64,000 nucleotides of DNA. Source: Rhodospirillales bacterium. GTDB taxonomy: Bacteria > Pseudomonadota > Alphaproteobacteria > Rhodospirillales > Shumkoniaceae. Under the pieces are notes generated by a model, which saw only the letters and a list, made by a program, of their open reading frames with translations, was not told the DNA's origin and searched no databases. Positions 27,014 to 35,174 of this stretch are shown here, piece by piece (the stretch's first letter is position 1; the number at the start of each line of letters is the position of its first letter). Location: assembly GCA_018432935.1 (NCBI GenBank), contig JAHDSF010000011.1:1-64000 (forward strand). Reading direction: 5' to 3'. The position numbers and the translations under genes are program-made.

Positions 27014-28261
27014 ATGAACATCTTCGACCAGTACGAATCGGAGGTCCGCTTCTACTGCCGCGGGTTTCCGGACGTCTTCGTGGCGGCCAAGGGCGCGCGA
27101 CTGCGCGGCCGCTCGGGACGGGACTACATCGACTTCTTCGCCGGGGCCGGCACCCTCAACTACGGCCACAACGACGAGGCCATGAAGGCACGCCTGATCG
27201 CCTACCTGTCGGACGACGGCATCGTGCATGGCCTCGACATGGCGACCGGCGCCAAGGAGGCCTTCATCCGCGGCTTTCAGGACACGATTCTGGCGCCGCG
27301 CGGCCTCTCCTACCGCATGCTGTTCCCCGGCCCCACCGGAACCAACGCCGTGGAAGTGGCGCTGAAGCTGGCGCGCAAGGCGACCGGCCGCCAGCGCATC
27401 GTCAGCTTCGTCAACGGCTTCCACGGCATGACCTTGGGAGCCCTGGCGGTCTCGGGAGGCCCCCTGCGGCAACCCGCCGCAGGGCCCCAGGTGGGCGGCA
27501 CGGTATTCCTGCCCTACGACGGCGGATCCGGCTGCGATTCCCTGGAATGGTTCGAGCGGATGCTGGCCGAAACCTCGGATCCCGCACAGTCCCCCGCCGG
27601 GTGCATCGTCGAGACCGTGCAGGCCGAAGGCGGCATTGTCGCGGCTTCGATGGACTGGTTGCGCCGCCTGGAGCAGATCTGCCGGCGCCACGGCATCCTG
27701 CTCATACTCGATGACATCCAGGCCGGGTGCGGCCGCACCGGCACCTTTTTCAGTTTCGAGCCGGCGGGACTTGTGCCCGACATCATCTGCCTCGCCAAGT
27801 CGCTGTCGGGAATCGGATTGCCGCTGGCACTGGTGCTGGTCAAGGCGGAGCACGACCGGCTTGCCCCGGGCGAGCACAACGGGACCTTCCGCGGCAACAA
27901 CCTTGCCTTCGTGACCGCCACCGAGGCGCTTCGGTTCTGGCGCGACGATGCTCTCGAGCGTGCTGTCGTCCGCAAGGCGGCCACGATCCGCCGGGCGCTC
28001 GAGGCGATTGCCGCCGCGCACCCCGACACGATCTGCCCCGCCGTGCGCGGCCGCGGCATGATTCAGGGCTTGGCCACCCCCTCCGGGGCGTTCGCCCGCC
28101 GCGTCTCGGCGGAAGCGTTCGCCCGCGGACTGGTCATGGAAACCGCCGGGCCCCATGGCGAAGTGCTGAAGTGCCTGTGTCCCCTCGTCATCACCGACGA
28201 GGACCTCGATCAGGGCCTGCGCATCCTGGCCGCCTCGGTGGCCGCCGCGGAAGCGGCATGA
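27014..28261 (+). CDS. Diaminobutyrate--2-oxoglutarate aminotransferase (EctB/PvdH type)
   Basis: 415 residues, a class III PLP aminotransferase. The PLP lysine is Lys262 in CLAKSLSG; LDDIQAGCGRTGTFFSFE and the start FDQYESEVRFYCR match the EctB group closely. It makes L-2,4-diaminobutyrate from aspartate semialdehyde with glutamate as amino donor. No ectA or ectC lies nearby, so ectoine synthesis is unlikely; in NRPS clusters this enzyme (PvdH in pyoverdine) supplies diaminobutyrate as a monomer. It starts 3 bp after the RND stop and overlaps the next gene by 4 bp. Confidence 0.88.
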   Translation: MNIFDQYESEVRFYCRGFPDVFVAAKGARLRGRSGRDYIDFFAGAGTLNYGHNDEAMKARLIAYLSDDGIVHGLDMATGAKEAFIRGFQDTILAPRGLSYRMLFPGPTGTNAVEVALKLARKATGRQRIVSFVNGFHGMTLGALAVSGGPLRQPAAGPQVGGTVFLPYDGGSGCDSLEWFERMLAETSDPAQSPAGCIVETVQAEGGIVAASMDWLRRLEQICRRHGILLILDDIQAGCGRTGTFFSFEPAGLVPDIICLAKSLSGIGLPLALVLVKAEHDRLAPGEHNGTFRGNNLAFVTATEALRFWRDDALERAVVRKAATIRRALEAIAAAHPDTICPAVRGRGMIQGLATPSGAFARRVSAEAFARGLVMETAGPHGEVLKCLCPLVITDEDLDQGLRILAASVAAAEAA

Positions 28262-29049
28262 ACTGGCTGCCCGGCTTCCGTCCGCGCGCCGACGTCCGCC
28301 TGCGGCTGTTTCTGTTCCCCTATGCAGGGGGCGGAGCCGGCCTTTACCACGGGTGGAAGGATGCCTTCCCCGGCCATATCGACGTCCTGCCCGTTCAGCT
28401 GCCCGGACGAGAGAACCGGCTCGCGGAGCCCGCGTTCCGGCATCTCGATCTTCTCGCCGACGCCGCGGCCGAAGCGCTGCTGCCCCTCGCCGACCGCCCG
28501 GCGGTCCTGTTCGGCTGGTCGATGGGCGCCGGGATCGCGCACGCGGTGGCGCGGCGCTGGGAACGCGCGGGCCGCCCCCCTGCGCTCGTGATTGCGGCCG
28601 CACACCCGGCCCCGCACCTGCCCCGTGCAGGACCGCCGATCCACGCGCTGCCCAGCGATGCCTTCTGGCGCGAAGTGGCCCGTCTCGGCGGTCTCTCCGA
28701 AGAGGCGATGGCCAGCGAGGATCTGCGCCGGTTTTCCGAGCCGACCTTGCGGGCCGATTTCGCGGTCGTCGAGACGCGTCCTCTGATCCCGCCCGGATCC
28801 CTTTCGTGCCCAATCGCAGCGATTGCCGCCGAGGACGACCGGACCGTGCCGCGCGAGCATGTCAGGGCATGGTCGGAAGCCACCCGCGGAAGGGCGGCTT
28901 TCGCCGGCATCGCCGGTGGACATTTCGTGGTTCGCGACGACCCGGCCGTCGTCACGGCTGCGGTCCTGGCCGCAGTGGACGCCTGTGCGCTGCCCGGCGC
29001 GCAGCCACGCCCCATGACCCTGCGCGATCTCGTTCTCGAGGAACCATGA
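28258..29049 (+). CDS. Type II (editing) thioesterase
   Basis: 263 residues, alpha/beta hydrolase. FLFPYAGGGAGLY at the N-terminus is typical of type II thioesterases. The nucleophile is Ser88 in GWSMG, and a late GGHFVV supplies the histidine. These enzymes free carrier proteins from wrong or stalled acyl groups. It starts on an ATGA overlap with the aminotransferase gene and ends on an ATGA overlap with the PPTase gene, so the three are co-translated. Confidence 0.92.
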   Translation: MNWLPGFRPRADVRLRLFLFPYAGGGAGLYHGWKDAFPGHIDVLPVQLPGRENRLAEPAFRHLDLLADAAAEALLPLADRPAVLFGWSMGAGIAHAVARRWERAGRPPALVIAAAHPAPHLPRAGPPIHALPSDAFWREVARLGGLSEEAMASEDLRRFSEPTLRADFAVVETRPLIPPGSLSCPIAAIAAEDDRTVPREHVRAWSEATRGRAAFAGIAGGHFVVRDDPAVVTAAVLAAVDACALPGAQPRPMTLRDLVLEEP

Positions 29050-29753
29050 GCAGGGCTGCCGGGCTGACCGTCTGGCACATCCCTCTTGCAGCCGACGCGC
29101 CGGAGGAAAGGTCCTTGAGCCTGCTCGATGAGGACGAGCGCCGGCGCGCGGAACGCTTCGTGCGCGACCGGGACCGCCGCCGCTTTGTCGCCGCGCACGC
29201 TGCTCTTCGCCAGATCCTTGCACACCTGACCGGACGCCCTCCAGCCTCGCTCCGCATCGTCACCCCCGCCAACGGCAAGCCGCAACTGGCCGAGGTTCCC
29301 CTGCGCTTCAATCTGTCCCACTCGGGCGATCACGCGGTCCTGGCAACGTCCTGGAACTGCGAGGTCGGGATCGACATCGAGGTGGCCGCGCCCGGATCCG
29401 ACCTCGACGGGATGGCCGACATCGTCATGTCCGAACCCGAGCGCGCAGTGTTCTCGACCGTGCCTGCGCAATGCAAGCCCGCCGCCTTCCTGCGTCTGTG
29501 GATGCGCAAGGAGGCTCTTCTCAAGGCCGCCGGACACGGCCTCGCGCGCGACCCGCGCACCCTCACCGTCGGCCTGGATCCCGGCGAGGCCCGCGAGGTC
29601 GCGATGGACGGCACGGTCTGGCACCTGCGCGACATCGTCCCCGCGCCGGACCTTCGCGGAAGCGTGTGCGCCGACAAGCCGCCGGGGCCGATCCGGTTCC
29701 GGATCGGCCCCTGGCCGTCATTCCTGTCTGGAAGTCCTGTCGAAGCAGCCTGA
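29046..29753 (+). CDS. Sfp-type 4'-phosphopantetheinyl transferase
   Basis: 235 residues. The magnesium-binding signature VGIDIE (Asp110, Glu112) and WMRKEALLKAAG (Lys155, Glu156) define the Sfp family; FNLSHSGDHAVLA is the third conserved block. It should convert the apo-PCP and ACP domains of the two synthetases to their active form. It is the last gene of the RND operon and ends 5 bp from the stop of the convergent DUF697 gene, with no obvious terminator between. Confidence 0.93.
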   Translation: MSRAAGLTVWHIPLAADAPEERSLSLLDEDERRRAERFVRDRDRRRFVAAHAALRQILAHLTGRPPASLRIVTPANGKPQLAEVPLRFNLSHSGDHAVLATSWNCEVGIDIEVAAPGSDLDGMADIVMSEPERAVFSTVPAQCKPAAFLRLWMRKEALLKAAGHGLARDPRTLTVGLDPGEAREVAMDGTVWHLRDIVPAPDLRGSVCADKPPGPIRFRIGPWPSFLSGSPVEAA

Positions 29754-29758
29754 GGGGT

Positions 29759-30265
29759 TCAGGCCTTGGCCGCGGCAGGCTTGGCCGTCGCCTTGGGCGC
29801 CTCGGCCTTGGCCTTGGCAAACTCCTCCTCGTAGAAGGCGCGCATCTTGTCGACGTCGAAGTCGAGCAACGTGCCGCCGGCCTTGAAATGGGCGTTGAAC
29901 ACGCGGCCGACCGCCAGCGTCGCGGCACCGGACAGGCCGGGCATGACGCCGATCGTCAGGAGCGGCCCGACGAACGGAACGAGCTTGACGAGCGAGGCAA
30001 CCCCGCCCGCGAGAAGAGTCGGGGTCCCGCCGCCGATCAGCGCCGAAACCAGAGCCTTGGCGCGGTTGCCGGCGAACGGCACGCCACGCAGCTTCGCCAG
30101 TTCACGGACCAGCCACACCTGCAGGCCGCCAATGGCCACCAGGTCGACAAGCGGAATCGGCACCAGCCCCAAACCGGCCGAACCCCAAGCGCAGTTGGAA
30201 ATGAGCTTGCGCGCCTTGAGGTCGATTTCGTCGGGGCTCAGCGCCACCGCCTCGGCTTCCGTCAT
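29759..30265 (-). CDS. DUF697-family membrane protein (second copy)
   Basis: 168 residues from the ATG at 30265, chosen for the near-perfect AAAGGAGATCCCG in front of it. The core contains LGLVPIPLVDLVAIGGLQ, a second hydrophobic block (about 85-125) and GRVFNAHFKAGGTLLDFD, all paralleling the copy at 16.3 kb. The C-terminal tail is a low-complexity Lys/Ala/Pro run that its paralogue lacks. Function is unknown. The two copies bracket the accessory genes of the biosynthetic cluster. Confidence 0.75.
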   Translation of the reverse strand: MTEAEAVALSPDEIDLKARKLISNCAWGSAGLGLVPIPLVDLVAIGGLQVWLVRELAKLRGVPFAGNRAKALVSALIGGGTPTLLAGGVASLVKLVPFVGPLLTIGVMPGLSGAATLAVGRVFNAHFKAGGTLLDFDVDKMRAFYEEEFAKAKAEAPKATAKPAAAKA

Positions 30266-30470
30266 CGGGATCTCCTTTCGAACGACTACATACACATTCA
30301 CTCGCCCCACCGTAGGGCGCGCGAACAGGCCTTACACCGGTAGGGGAAACCATCACATAGACCGCCGCACCCGTCAATCGGACAATGCCGCTTTCCAACC
30401 GGTTAAGGGAAATCCTCCCCGGACGGAGAGGATCGCCCTTGGACCGGCGTTGCGCCCCGCCGGGTGAACG
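30266..30470. other. Intergenic region upstream of the DUF697 gene, no gene seen
   Basis: This 205-bp stretch holds the DUF697 ribosome site and presumably its promoter, then leads to the stop of the EamA gene. I see no convincing -35/-10 pair, tRNA or short gene. GACGGAGAGGATCG and GGTTAAGGGAAATCC are the only motif-like pieces, and I cannot assign them. Confidence 0.3.
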
Positions 30471-31367
30471 TCAGCCCGGGCCGGCAGGCTTTCGCCCGGT
30501 CGGAAGGCTTGCGACGGCGGCCCCGCCGACGATAAGCGCGGCGGCGGCGGCGAGTTCCGGGGTTGCCGGGGCATGGCCGGCGACCACCAGCAGGAACGTC
30601 GACAGAAGCGGCGCCAGATACGACAGCGCCCCCAGCAGCGACACGTGCCCGTGCTTGGTCGCGTGATCCCAGGCCAGGAAGGCCAGCCCGGTCGGACCGA
30701 TTCCCAGCGAAACCACCGCGACCGCCTGCCCCGGGCCAGGCACGACAGTCTCCTCGGCGAGAAGGTGCACCACCAGCCCGGCGGCGGCCACGGCGCCACA
30801 GACACCGACGATCATGGCGCTCGGCGTGCTGCCGAAAAAGCGGTTCGACACCGAGTAGGATGACCAGATCACCGCGCAGGCGAAGGCGGCGGCGTACCCG
30901 GCCACGGTCGCCGAGTCCGTGCCTGCACCGCCCCGCCCCAGGACAATGATCGCCGTGCCGCCCAACCCCAGCGCCGCGCCGACGAGGTGCCGCGGCAGCA
31001 GCCGCTCACCGGGGAGACGGGAGGCGAGCAGCACGATCAGGAGCGGCCACAGATAGTTGATCAGGCTGGCCTCGGCGGGCGGCGCGGCCGTAAGCGCATA
31101 GAAATAGAGGGCGTGGTAGCCGAAGATGGCGGCAAACGCGACGGCCCAGGGCGCGATCGGCTGCCGAAGCTGGGCGAGCGCCGCCCGGCCGCGCAGGGCG
31201 AGCATGCAGACGCCGGCGACGAAGGCCGTCCCGAAGCTCATGGCGAGAAGCTGAAAGGTGGGGATGGCGCCGGCGAATACCGTCAGCGGGGCCAGCAGCG
31301 CCCACAGCAGGATCGCCCCCATGCCTACCGCCGTCGCGCCTGCCCTGGTCGCCCCCATCTCCCCCAT
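30471..31367 (-). CDS. EamA/DMT-superfamily exporter
   Basis: 298 residues from the ATG at 31367; ATG 31358 and GTG 31388 are alternatives. Ten hydrophobic segments form two five-helix EamA repeats. FGYHALYFYALTAAPPAEASLINYLWP falls in the conserved first-repeat signature, with the Ala-Pro-Pro-Ala-Glu-Ala run as its core, and GPTGLAFLAWDHATKHG marks the second repeat. The match is to the YddG-like branch that exports amino acids such as aromatic ones, but substrate cannot be told from sequence. It lies between the NRPS cluster and the sugar operon in the direction of the sugar operon, and could belong to either or neither. Confidence 0.8.
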   Translation of the reverse strand: MGEMGATRAGATAVGMGAILLWALLAPLTVFAGAIPTFQLLAMSFGTAFVAGVCMLALRGRAALAQLRQPIAPWAVAFAAIFGYHALYFYALTAAPPAEASLINYLWPLLIVLLASRLPGERLLPRHLVGAALGLGGTAIIVLGRGGAGTDSATVAGYAAAFACAVIWSSYSVSNRFFGSTPSAMIVGVCGAVAAAGLVVHLLAEETVVPGPGQAVAVVSLGIGPTGLAFLAWDHATKHGHVSLLGALSYLAPLLSTFLLVVAGHAPATPELAAAAALIVGGAAVASLPTGRKPAGPG

Positions 31368-31448
31368 GCCCCTTGCAGCCCGTCCCACGTCGGGACGCCG
31401 CCAGATACCCGGTCTCGGCAGGGCTGTCCACCGTTGCGACGGACCGGC

Positions 31449-32642
31449 TTAGGGGAAGAGGAACCGCTCCCAGTCCCACGGTGTCAGGTCGTGGGGGCCG
31501 GGGCGCAGGTGCCAGGCGACCGAGCCGGTGCGCAGGACGCGGCCGGGAACCATCGCATCGGCGGCCTCGGGCAGGTCCGGGAGGCCGCTTTCCTCGAGCT
31601 GCCAGAACGGCAGCGCCGCCCGCAGCGCAAGGTACTCACCCCGGGGGTCGGCCCAGCCGTCCTCGGACGCCGAGGCGACGTGGAGGCTGCGCGGCGCCAC
31701 ACAGGCGAGCAGCTGGTGCTGGTCGATCGGCAGCGACGCGGCCTCACGCGGGCAATCGGCATGAAGCCAGTGCGGGTAGCGGGCGATCAGGTGGGCCAGG
31801 GTCTCGCCGTAGTTCCGGCGCGACAGCTTGGTTCCGGCGCAACCCGCGTCGTTGACCAGCACGCGGGCCACCCGCTCGTCGTTCGCCGCCGCCCACAGGG
31901 CGGCCTTGCCGAGCCGCGAGTGACCGAACAGTCCGATCCGGCGGGAATCGATCTCCGGCAGGCGCGCCAGGACGTCGACCACGCGCAGCAGCGCCCATGC
32001 CCACAGCGATATGGCTCCAGGCCTCCCTTCGGGCTCGAGGAACGGCCACAGGCCCGCCTCCCTCCACCGCTCCGGGTGGTCGGGAACCCATTCCCCGTAA
32101 CCGGACAGCATCAAGGCGTAGCCCGCCCCGGTGATCAGCGGGATGGACGAGCGTGCGGCGTGACGGCCTCGCGTCGCCTCGGTCGGCCGGCCACCGCGGA
32201 CGCCATAGCTCTCGAAGCCATCGACGTGGGCCTCGGCGGCAATCGCCACCGCCTTGGAATGGGTTGCCCCGGCAGCACCCAGGAAGGCGAGCCCGGCAAC
32301 TGCCGGGACCGGGGCCGCGGCCTGCGGACGCCATAGCGTCAGGGCACGCGACAGCCGGCGGCCCCCGCAGCCGAGCATCACCGTGATTTCCTCCGTCACC
32401 ACGCCTGGGAACTCGGGCGGAAGTTCCCGGCGGACGATTTCCAACCGCTCGGGGGGTGCAGGAATGGCACCGTACATCGTGGCGGCGAACGTCTCGCGCA
32501 ACCAAGTCTGGCAGCGGCGACGATCCTCGATGGTGCGCACCGGCCCGCCAGCCGGCCCCACCATCAGGGGCGGCAGGGCGAGCGGCCCGACCGCCGCCTC
32601 GTCGTAGTTGACGGGAATCATCGCGGTCAGACCGTCGGCCAT
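31449..32642 (-). CDS. CE15-like glucuronoyl esterase
   Basis: 397 residues from the ATG at 32642, which overlaps the end of the upstream gene by 16 bp in another frame and has GAGGTG six bases before it. The alpha/beta-hydrolase nucleophile is Ser242 in GHSRLGKAA. NDAGCAGTKLSRRNYGE, DQHQLLACVAPR, ASEDGWADPRGE and the final GPHDLTPWDWE (histidine) fit the bacterial CE15 family, which cleaves esters between glucuronic acid of xylan and lignin alcohols. No clear signal peptide is seen, so it may act on imported fragments, unusual for a lignin-decoupling enzyme. Last gene of the sugar operon. Confidence 0.75.
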   Translation of the reverse strand: MADGLTAMIPVNYDEAAVGPLALPPLMVGPAGGPVRTIEDRRRCQTWLRETFAATMYGAIPAPPERLEIVRRELPPEFPGVVTEEITVMLGCGGRRLSRALTLWRPQAAAPVPAVAGLAFLGAAGATHSKAVAIAAEAHVDGFESYGVRGGRPTEATRGRHAARSSIPLITGAGYALMLSGYGEWVPDHPERWREAGLWPFLEPEGRPGAISLWAWALLRVVDVLARLPEIDSRRIGLFGHSRLGKAALWAAANDERVARVLVNDAGCAGTKLSRRNYGETLAHLIARYPHWLHADCPREAASLPIDQHQLLACVAPRSLHVASASEDGWADPRGEYLALRAALPFWQLEESGLPDLPEAADAMVPGRVLRTGSVAWHLRPGPHDLTPWDWERFLFP

Positions 32643-35101
32643 TCGAGCACCTCGCCCTCCAAGGTCCAGAGCGAGGGGTCGAGCGTCCGGCCTTCCGCCA
32701 TGATCGAGCCCGCAGCGCGGCAGACGACGGTGCCGTAATCCGGGTCGGCGATGACGATGTCGTCGCCGACGCGGCGCGGCGCCAGACCATCCATGCGGGC
32801 CGCGAAGCTTGCCAGCGTGGCGTCGCGCGAGAGGTCGGAGAGACGGACGACCCAGTGCCCTTTGCGGCCCGGCAGGCGAACCTCGCAGCCGGCGCTTGGC
32901 CCGCGCTCGACGACCTCGAGCGGGGCGTTGGCGGCGACCAGGCCAAACGCCCCGCCCGCCCGCAGGAGCAGCCGCGGGCCATCGACGATCGCCTCGTCGA
33001 AGGCGGCGAGCGGAACGTACGCGTGGGTGAAGTCCGGCGTCTCGGGATGGACGTCGAACAGCAGGACGGCCAGCCCGCGATACTGGTGGACCCTTGGCAG
33101 GATGCCGCAGCCGCCCCAGAACGAGGGACGTCCGAAGCCGCCTTGCAGGGTCTCGCCCGGATGGTTGATCCAGACCTGGGCCTCGGGCCGCTCGCCCAGA
33201 CGCAGATGCAGCACGGTCTCCTGGTAGCCCCAACCGCCCGGCTTGTAGCCGGCGATGCTGCCGATCGCGAAATGCCGGCTCTTGTAGTGATAGAGGGCGG
33301 CGAACCCGTTCTCGCCCTGCCGGAAGCGCCACGCGCGGGCTCCGGCCCGGTCGAACACGGCAACGTCGCGCAATCCGCCGTCCGGCTGCCAGCCGTGGTC
33401 GCGAAGGCACAGCGCGAGCAGCGGCAATGCGTGAAAGCGCCTGCCGAGGCCTCCCACGCCCCAGGCCAGGCGCCCGATCGCCGACAGCTCCAGGGTGCGG
33501 GCCGGACGCAGCGAATGCTCGTAGCTGCGCCCCTGCGATGCCGTAAGCACTCCCCGATGGCATGAGGCAGCGACGATCCGCAGCAGCCTCTCGATCGCAC
33601 GCTCGGCGCGGGCCCGGATGTCGGGCTCGGGCGAGAGGGCCCGCAGGGCGCACAACCCCTTAAGATCGACGGGGAAATACGGGGCGGAGTTCCATTCCGC
33701 CATCTCGCAGGCCTCGAAATGGTCGAACCAGCGCCTGATCCGCCCGGCGCCGATCGTCCGCTGCTCGGCCCCGCGTCGTCCCGAGCGGACGAAACGGCGA
33801 TCGGGAAACAGCGTCCCGGCGAGATGGCAGGCGGTGTGGAACAGGAGAGCGTGGTTCTCGCTGAAGTACCACATCACGTCGTTGCCGGGCTCGTCCATCC
33901 AGTAGCGGAAGCCGAGGATCGCCTCGTCGACGCGCGCTCGCGTCGCGGTGCCGATCGCCTCCCCCCAGCGCAGGCGCGCCCACAACAGCGGCACCAGCAG
34001 AAAGTCGGCGCAGTCGTGACAGTCCTCGATCGCCCCCAGGCAGCGGTCGATCATGGCGTCCGCCTCCGGGCCGCCGCGGCCGGTGGCAAGAAGAGCGAGG
34101 GCGCGAACGGTGTCCGGCTCTCCGCGCAGGGCCACGTGGTCGAGAGCCTCGGCGGCCCGTTCCGACGGGTTCTCGGCGGCCGGCGAGACCGGATGGACAA
34201 TCTCGACTCCGAGGCCTCGCGAAAGAGCGAAGTCCTCGATCCTCAGGGTGACGTGGAAATCGCGGAAATCAGCCGGAAGCTCGTCGGCGCGGGCAACGAC
34301 GAGGCGATCCCGCCCGGCATCAAGACGGCGGTCGAGGCGGAGCGCATCTGCCGAGATGAAGTCGCCGCGAACTTCGATCTCGACCTCGCAGGATCGGGTC
34401 GCCGGCCGGTCGAAATGGAGCGCGACCTCGCCTTCCTCGTACCACGGGCGATCGAAGCGCATGCCGTCCAGCAAGCCCTCCATTTCCTGCGCGACCGCAG
34501 GCTCGACCGGCAGCGGCAGGGCCGCCGCGACGCCTTCACCGTCGAGCAGGCGCAGCGCGAAGAAATAGCGGGTGTCACGCTCACAAAGGTCGGCGAACCA
34601 GACCGCAATCTCGGTCTCGCCGGCGGCGAGCGGCAGAGCGAACTCGATGCCCTCCTCCCAGTTGCGCTTGTAGGGAGCAAGCCAGGCGACTTCCTGCCCG
34701 CCGGCGAACAGGACCGCCGCCCCGCAGGTCGTCAGGCGGAGGCGGCAGACCGTATCCCGCTCGGCGGAAAGCCTCGTCATGGCCCAGCTTTCGACCCGGG
34801 TGGGGCGGAACCAGAAGCCGGAGAGGTCGACCCGTTCGGCGCCGAAGGGGAACCACCAGCGCCGCGGCGCGAAGGATGTCGTGGGCTCCGGACGGCGGTC
34901 GCGATGGCGGGCCGCGAACTCCCGCCGGCAAGGGTATTCGTGAGGGATGTAGTTGCGCTCGCCGGTCAGGAAGAAGGCGGCGTCCATCCCCCCCTCCATC
35001 GGCCGGTCCGGCACGTCGAAGCGTTCCTCGCGGATAGCTGAAAGCTGCCAATGGTCGATCGTCTGGCCGGAGCGAAGCGGCGTCAGCAGTCGGTTGTCCA
35101 T
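32627..35101 (-). CDS. Large protein of carbohydrate-utilisation operon, function unassigned
   Basis: 824 residues without a signal peptide. The N-terminal third looks like beta-sandwich modules (RVDLSGFWFRP, VCRLRLTTCGAAVLFAGG), as found in ancillary domains of glycosidases. The middle (about 330-560) looks like an alpha/alpha toroid, with MWYFSENHALLFHTACHLAG and MAEWNSAPYFPVDLKGL holding candidate catalytic acids and histidines. The C-terminus is again beta-rich (HYKSRHFAIGSIAGYKPGGWGYQE). The layout recalls polysaccharide lyases or uronic-acid glycosidases with (alpha/alpha)6 folds, but I do not recognise a specific family. Its place between a GH105 hydrolase and a CE15-like esterase points to uronic-acid-containing wall fragments. 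Confidence 0.7.
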   Translation of the reverse strand: MDNRLLTPLRSGQTIDHWQLSAIREERFDVPDRPMEGGMDAAFFLTGERNYIPHEYPCRREFAARHRDRRPEPTTSFAPRRWWFPFGAERVDLSGFWFRPTRVESWAMTRLSAERDTVCRLRLTTCGAAVLFAGGQEVAWLAPYKRNWEEGIEFALPLAAGETEIAVWFADLCERDTRYFFALRLLDGEGVAAALPLPVEPAVAQEMEGLLDGMRFDRPWYEEGEVALHFDRPATRSCEVEIEVRGDFISADALRLDRRLDAGRDRLVVARADELPADFRDFHVTLRIEDFALSRGLGVEIVHPVSPAAENPSERAAEALDHVALRGEPDTVRALALLATGRGGPEADAMIDRCLGAIEDCHDCADFLLVPLLWARLRWGEAIGTATRARVDEAILGFRYWMDEPGNDVMWYFSENHALLFHTACHLAGTLFPDRRFVRSGRRGAEQRTIGAGRIRRWFDHFEACEMAEWNSAPYFPVDLKGLCALRALSPEPDIRARAERAIERLLRIVAASCHRGVLTASQGRSYEHSLRPARTLELSAIGRLAWGVGGLGRRFHALPLLALCLRDHGWQPDGGLRDVAVFDRAGARAWRFRQGENGFAALYHYKSRHFAIGSIAGYKPGGWGYQETVLHLRLGERPEAQVWINHPGETLQGGFGRPSFWGGCGILPRVHQYRGLAVLLFDVHPETPDFTHAYVPLAAFDEAIVDGPRLLLRAGGAFGLVAANAPLEVVERGPSAGCEVRLPGRKGHWVVRLSDLSRDATLASFAARMDGLAPRRVGDDIVIADPDYGTVVCRAAGSIMAEGRTLDPSLWTLEGEVLEWPTV

Positions 35102-35125
35102 CGATCCCTACCTCGCGCGTCCTTT

Positions 35126-35157
35126 CCCTCGTGCTTCGACAGGCTCGGCATGAGGGC
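35126..35157. repeat. REP-like palindromic repeat
   Basis: CCCTCGTGCTTCGACAGG followed by CTCGGCATGAGGGC. CCCTC-TGC pairs with GCA-GAGGG. This resembles the short CTTCGACAGGCTC-type intergenic palindromes common in alphaproteobacteria. It lies in the 73-bp gap between the GH105 stop and the start of the 824-residue gene. Confidence 0.6.
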
Positions 35158-35174
35158 TTCGTCCCCGGCTTGTC

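Noticed and set aside
27014-28261. Ectoine biosynthesis
   Set aside because: Only the EctB-like step is present; no EctA or EctC neighbours. Diaminobutyrate supply for the NRPS explains it better.
23744-28813. A 1689-codon open frame on the minus strand
   Set aside because: It runs antisense to the well-supported RND, aminotransferase and thioesterase genes; long open frames opposite G+C-rich genes are expected, and its translation is low-complexity His/Arg/Gly/Ala with no motif.
31381-31397. CGTCCC/GGGACG hairpin as operon terminator
   Set aside because: It lies at the start of the EamA gene, more than 50 bp beyond the CE15-like stop on the other side, with no T-tract.
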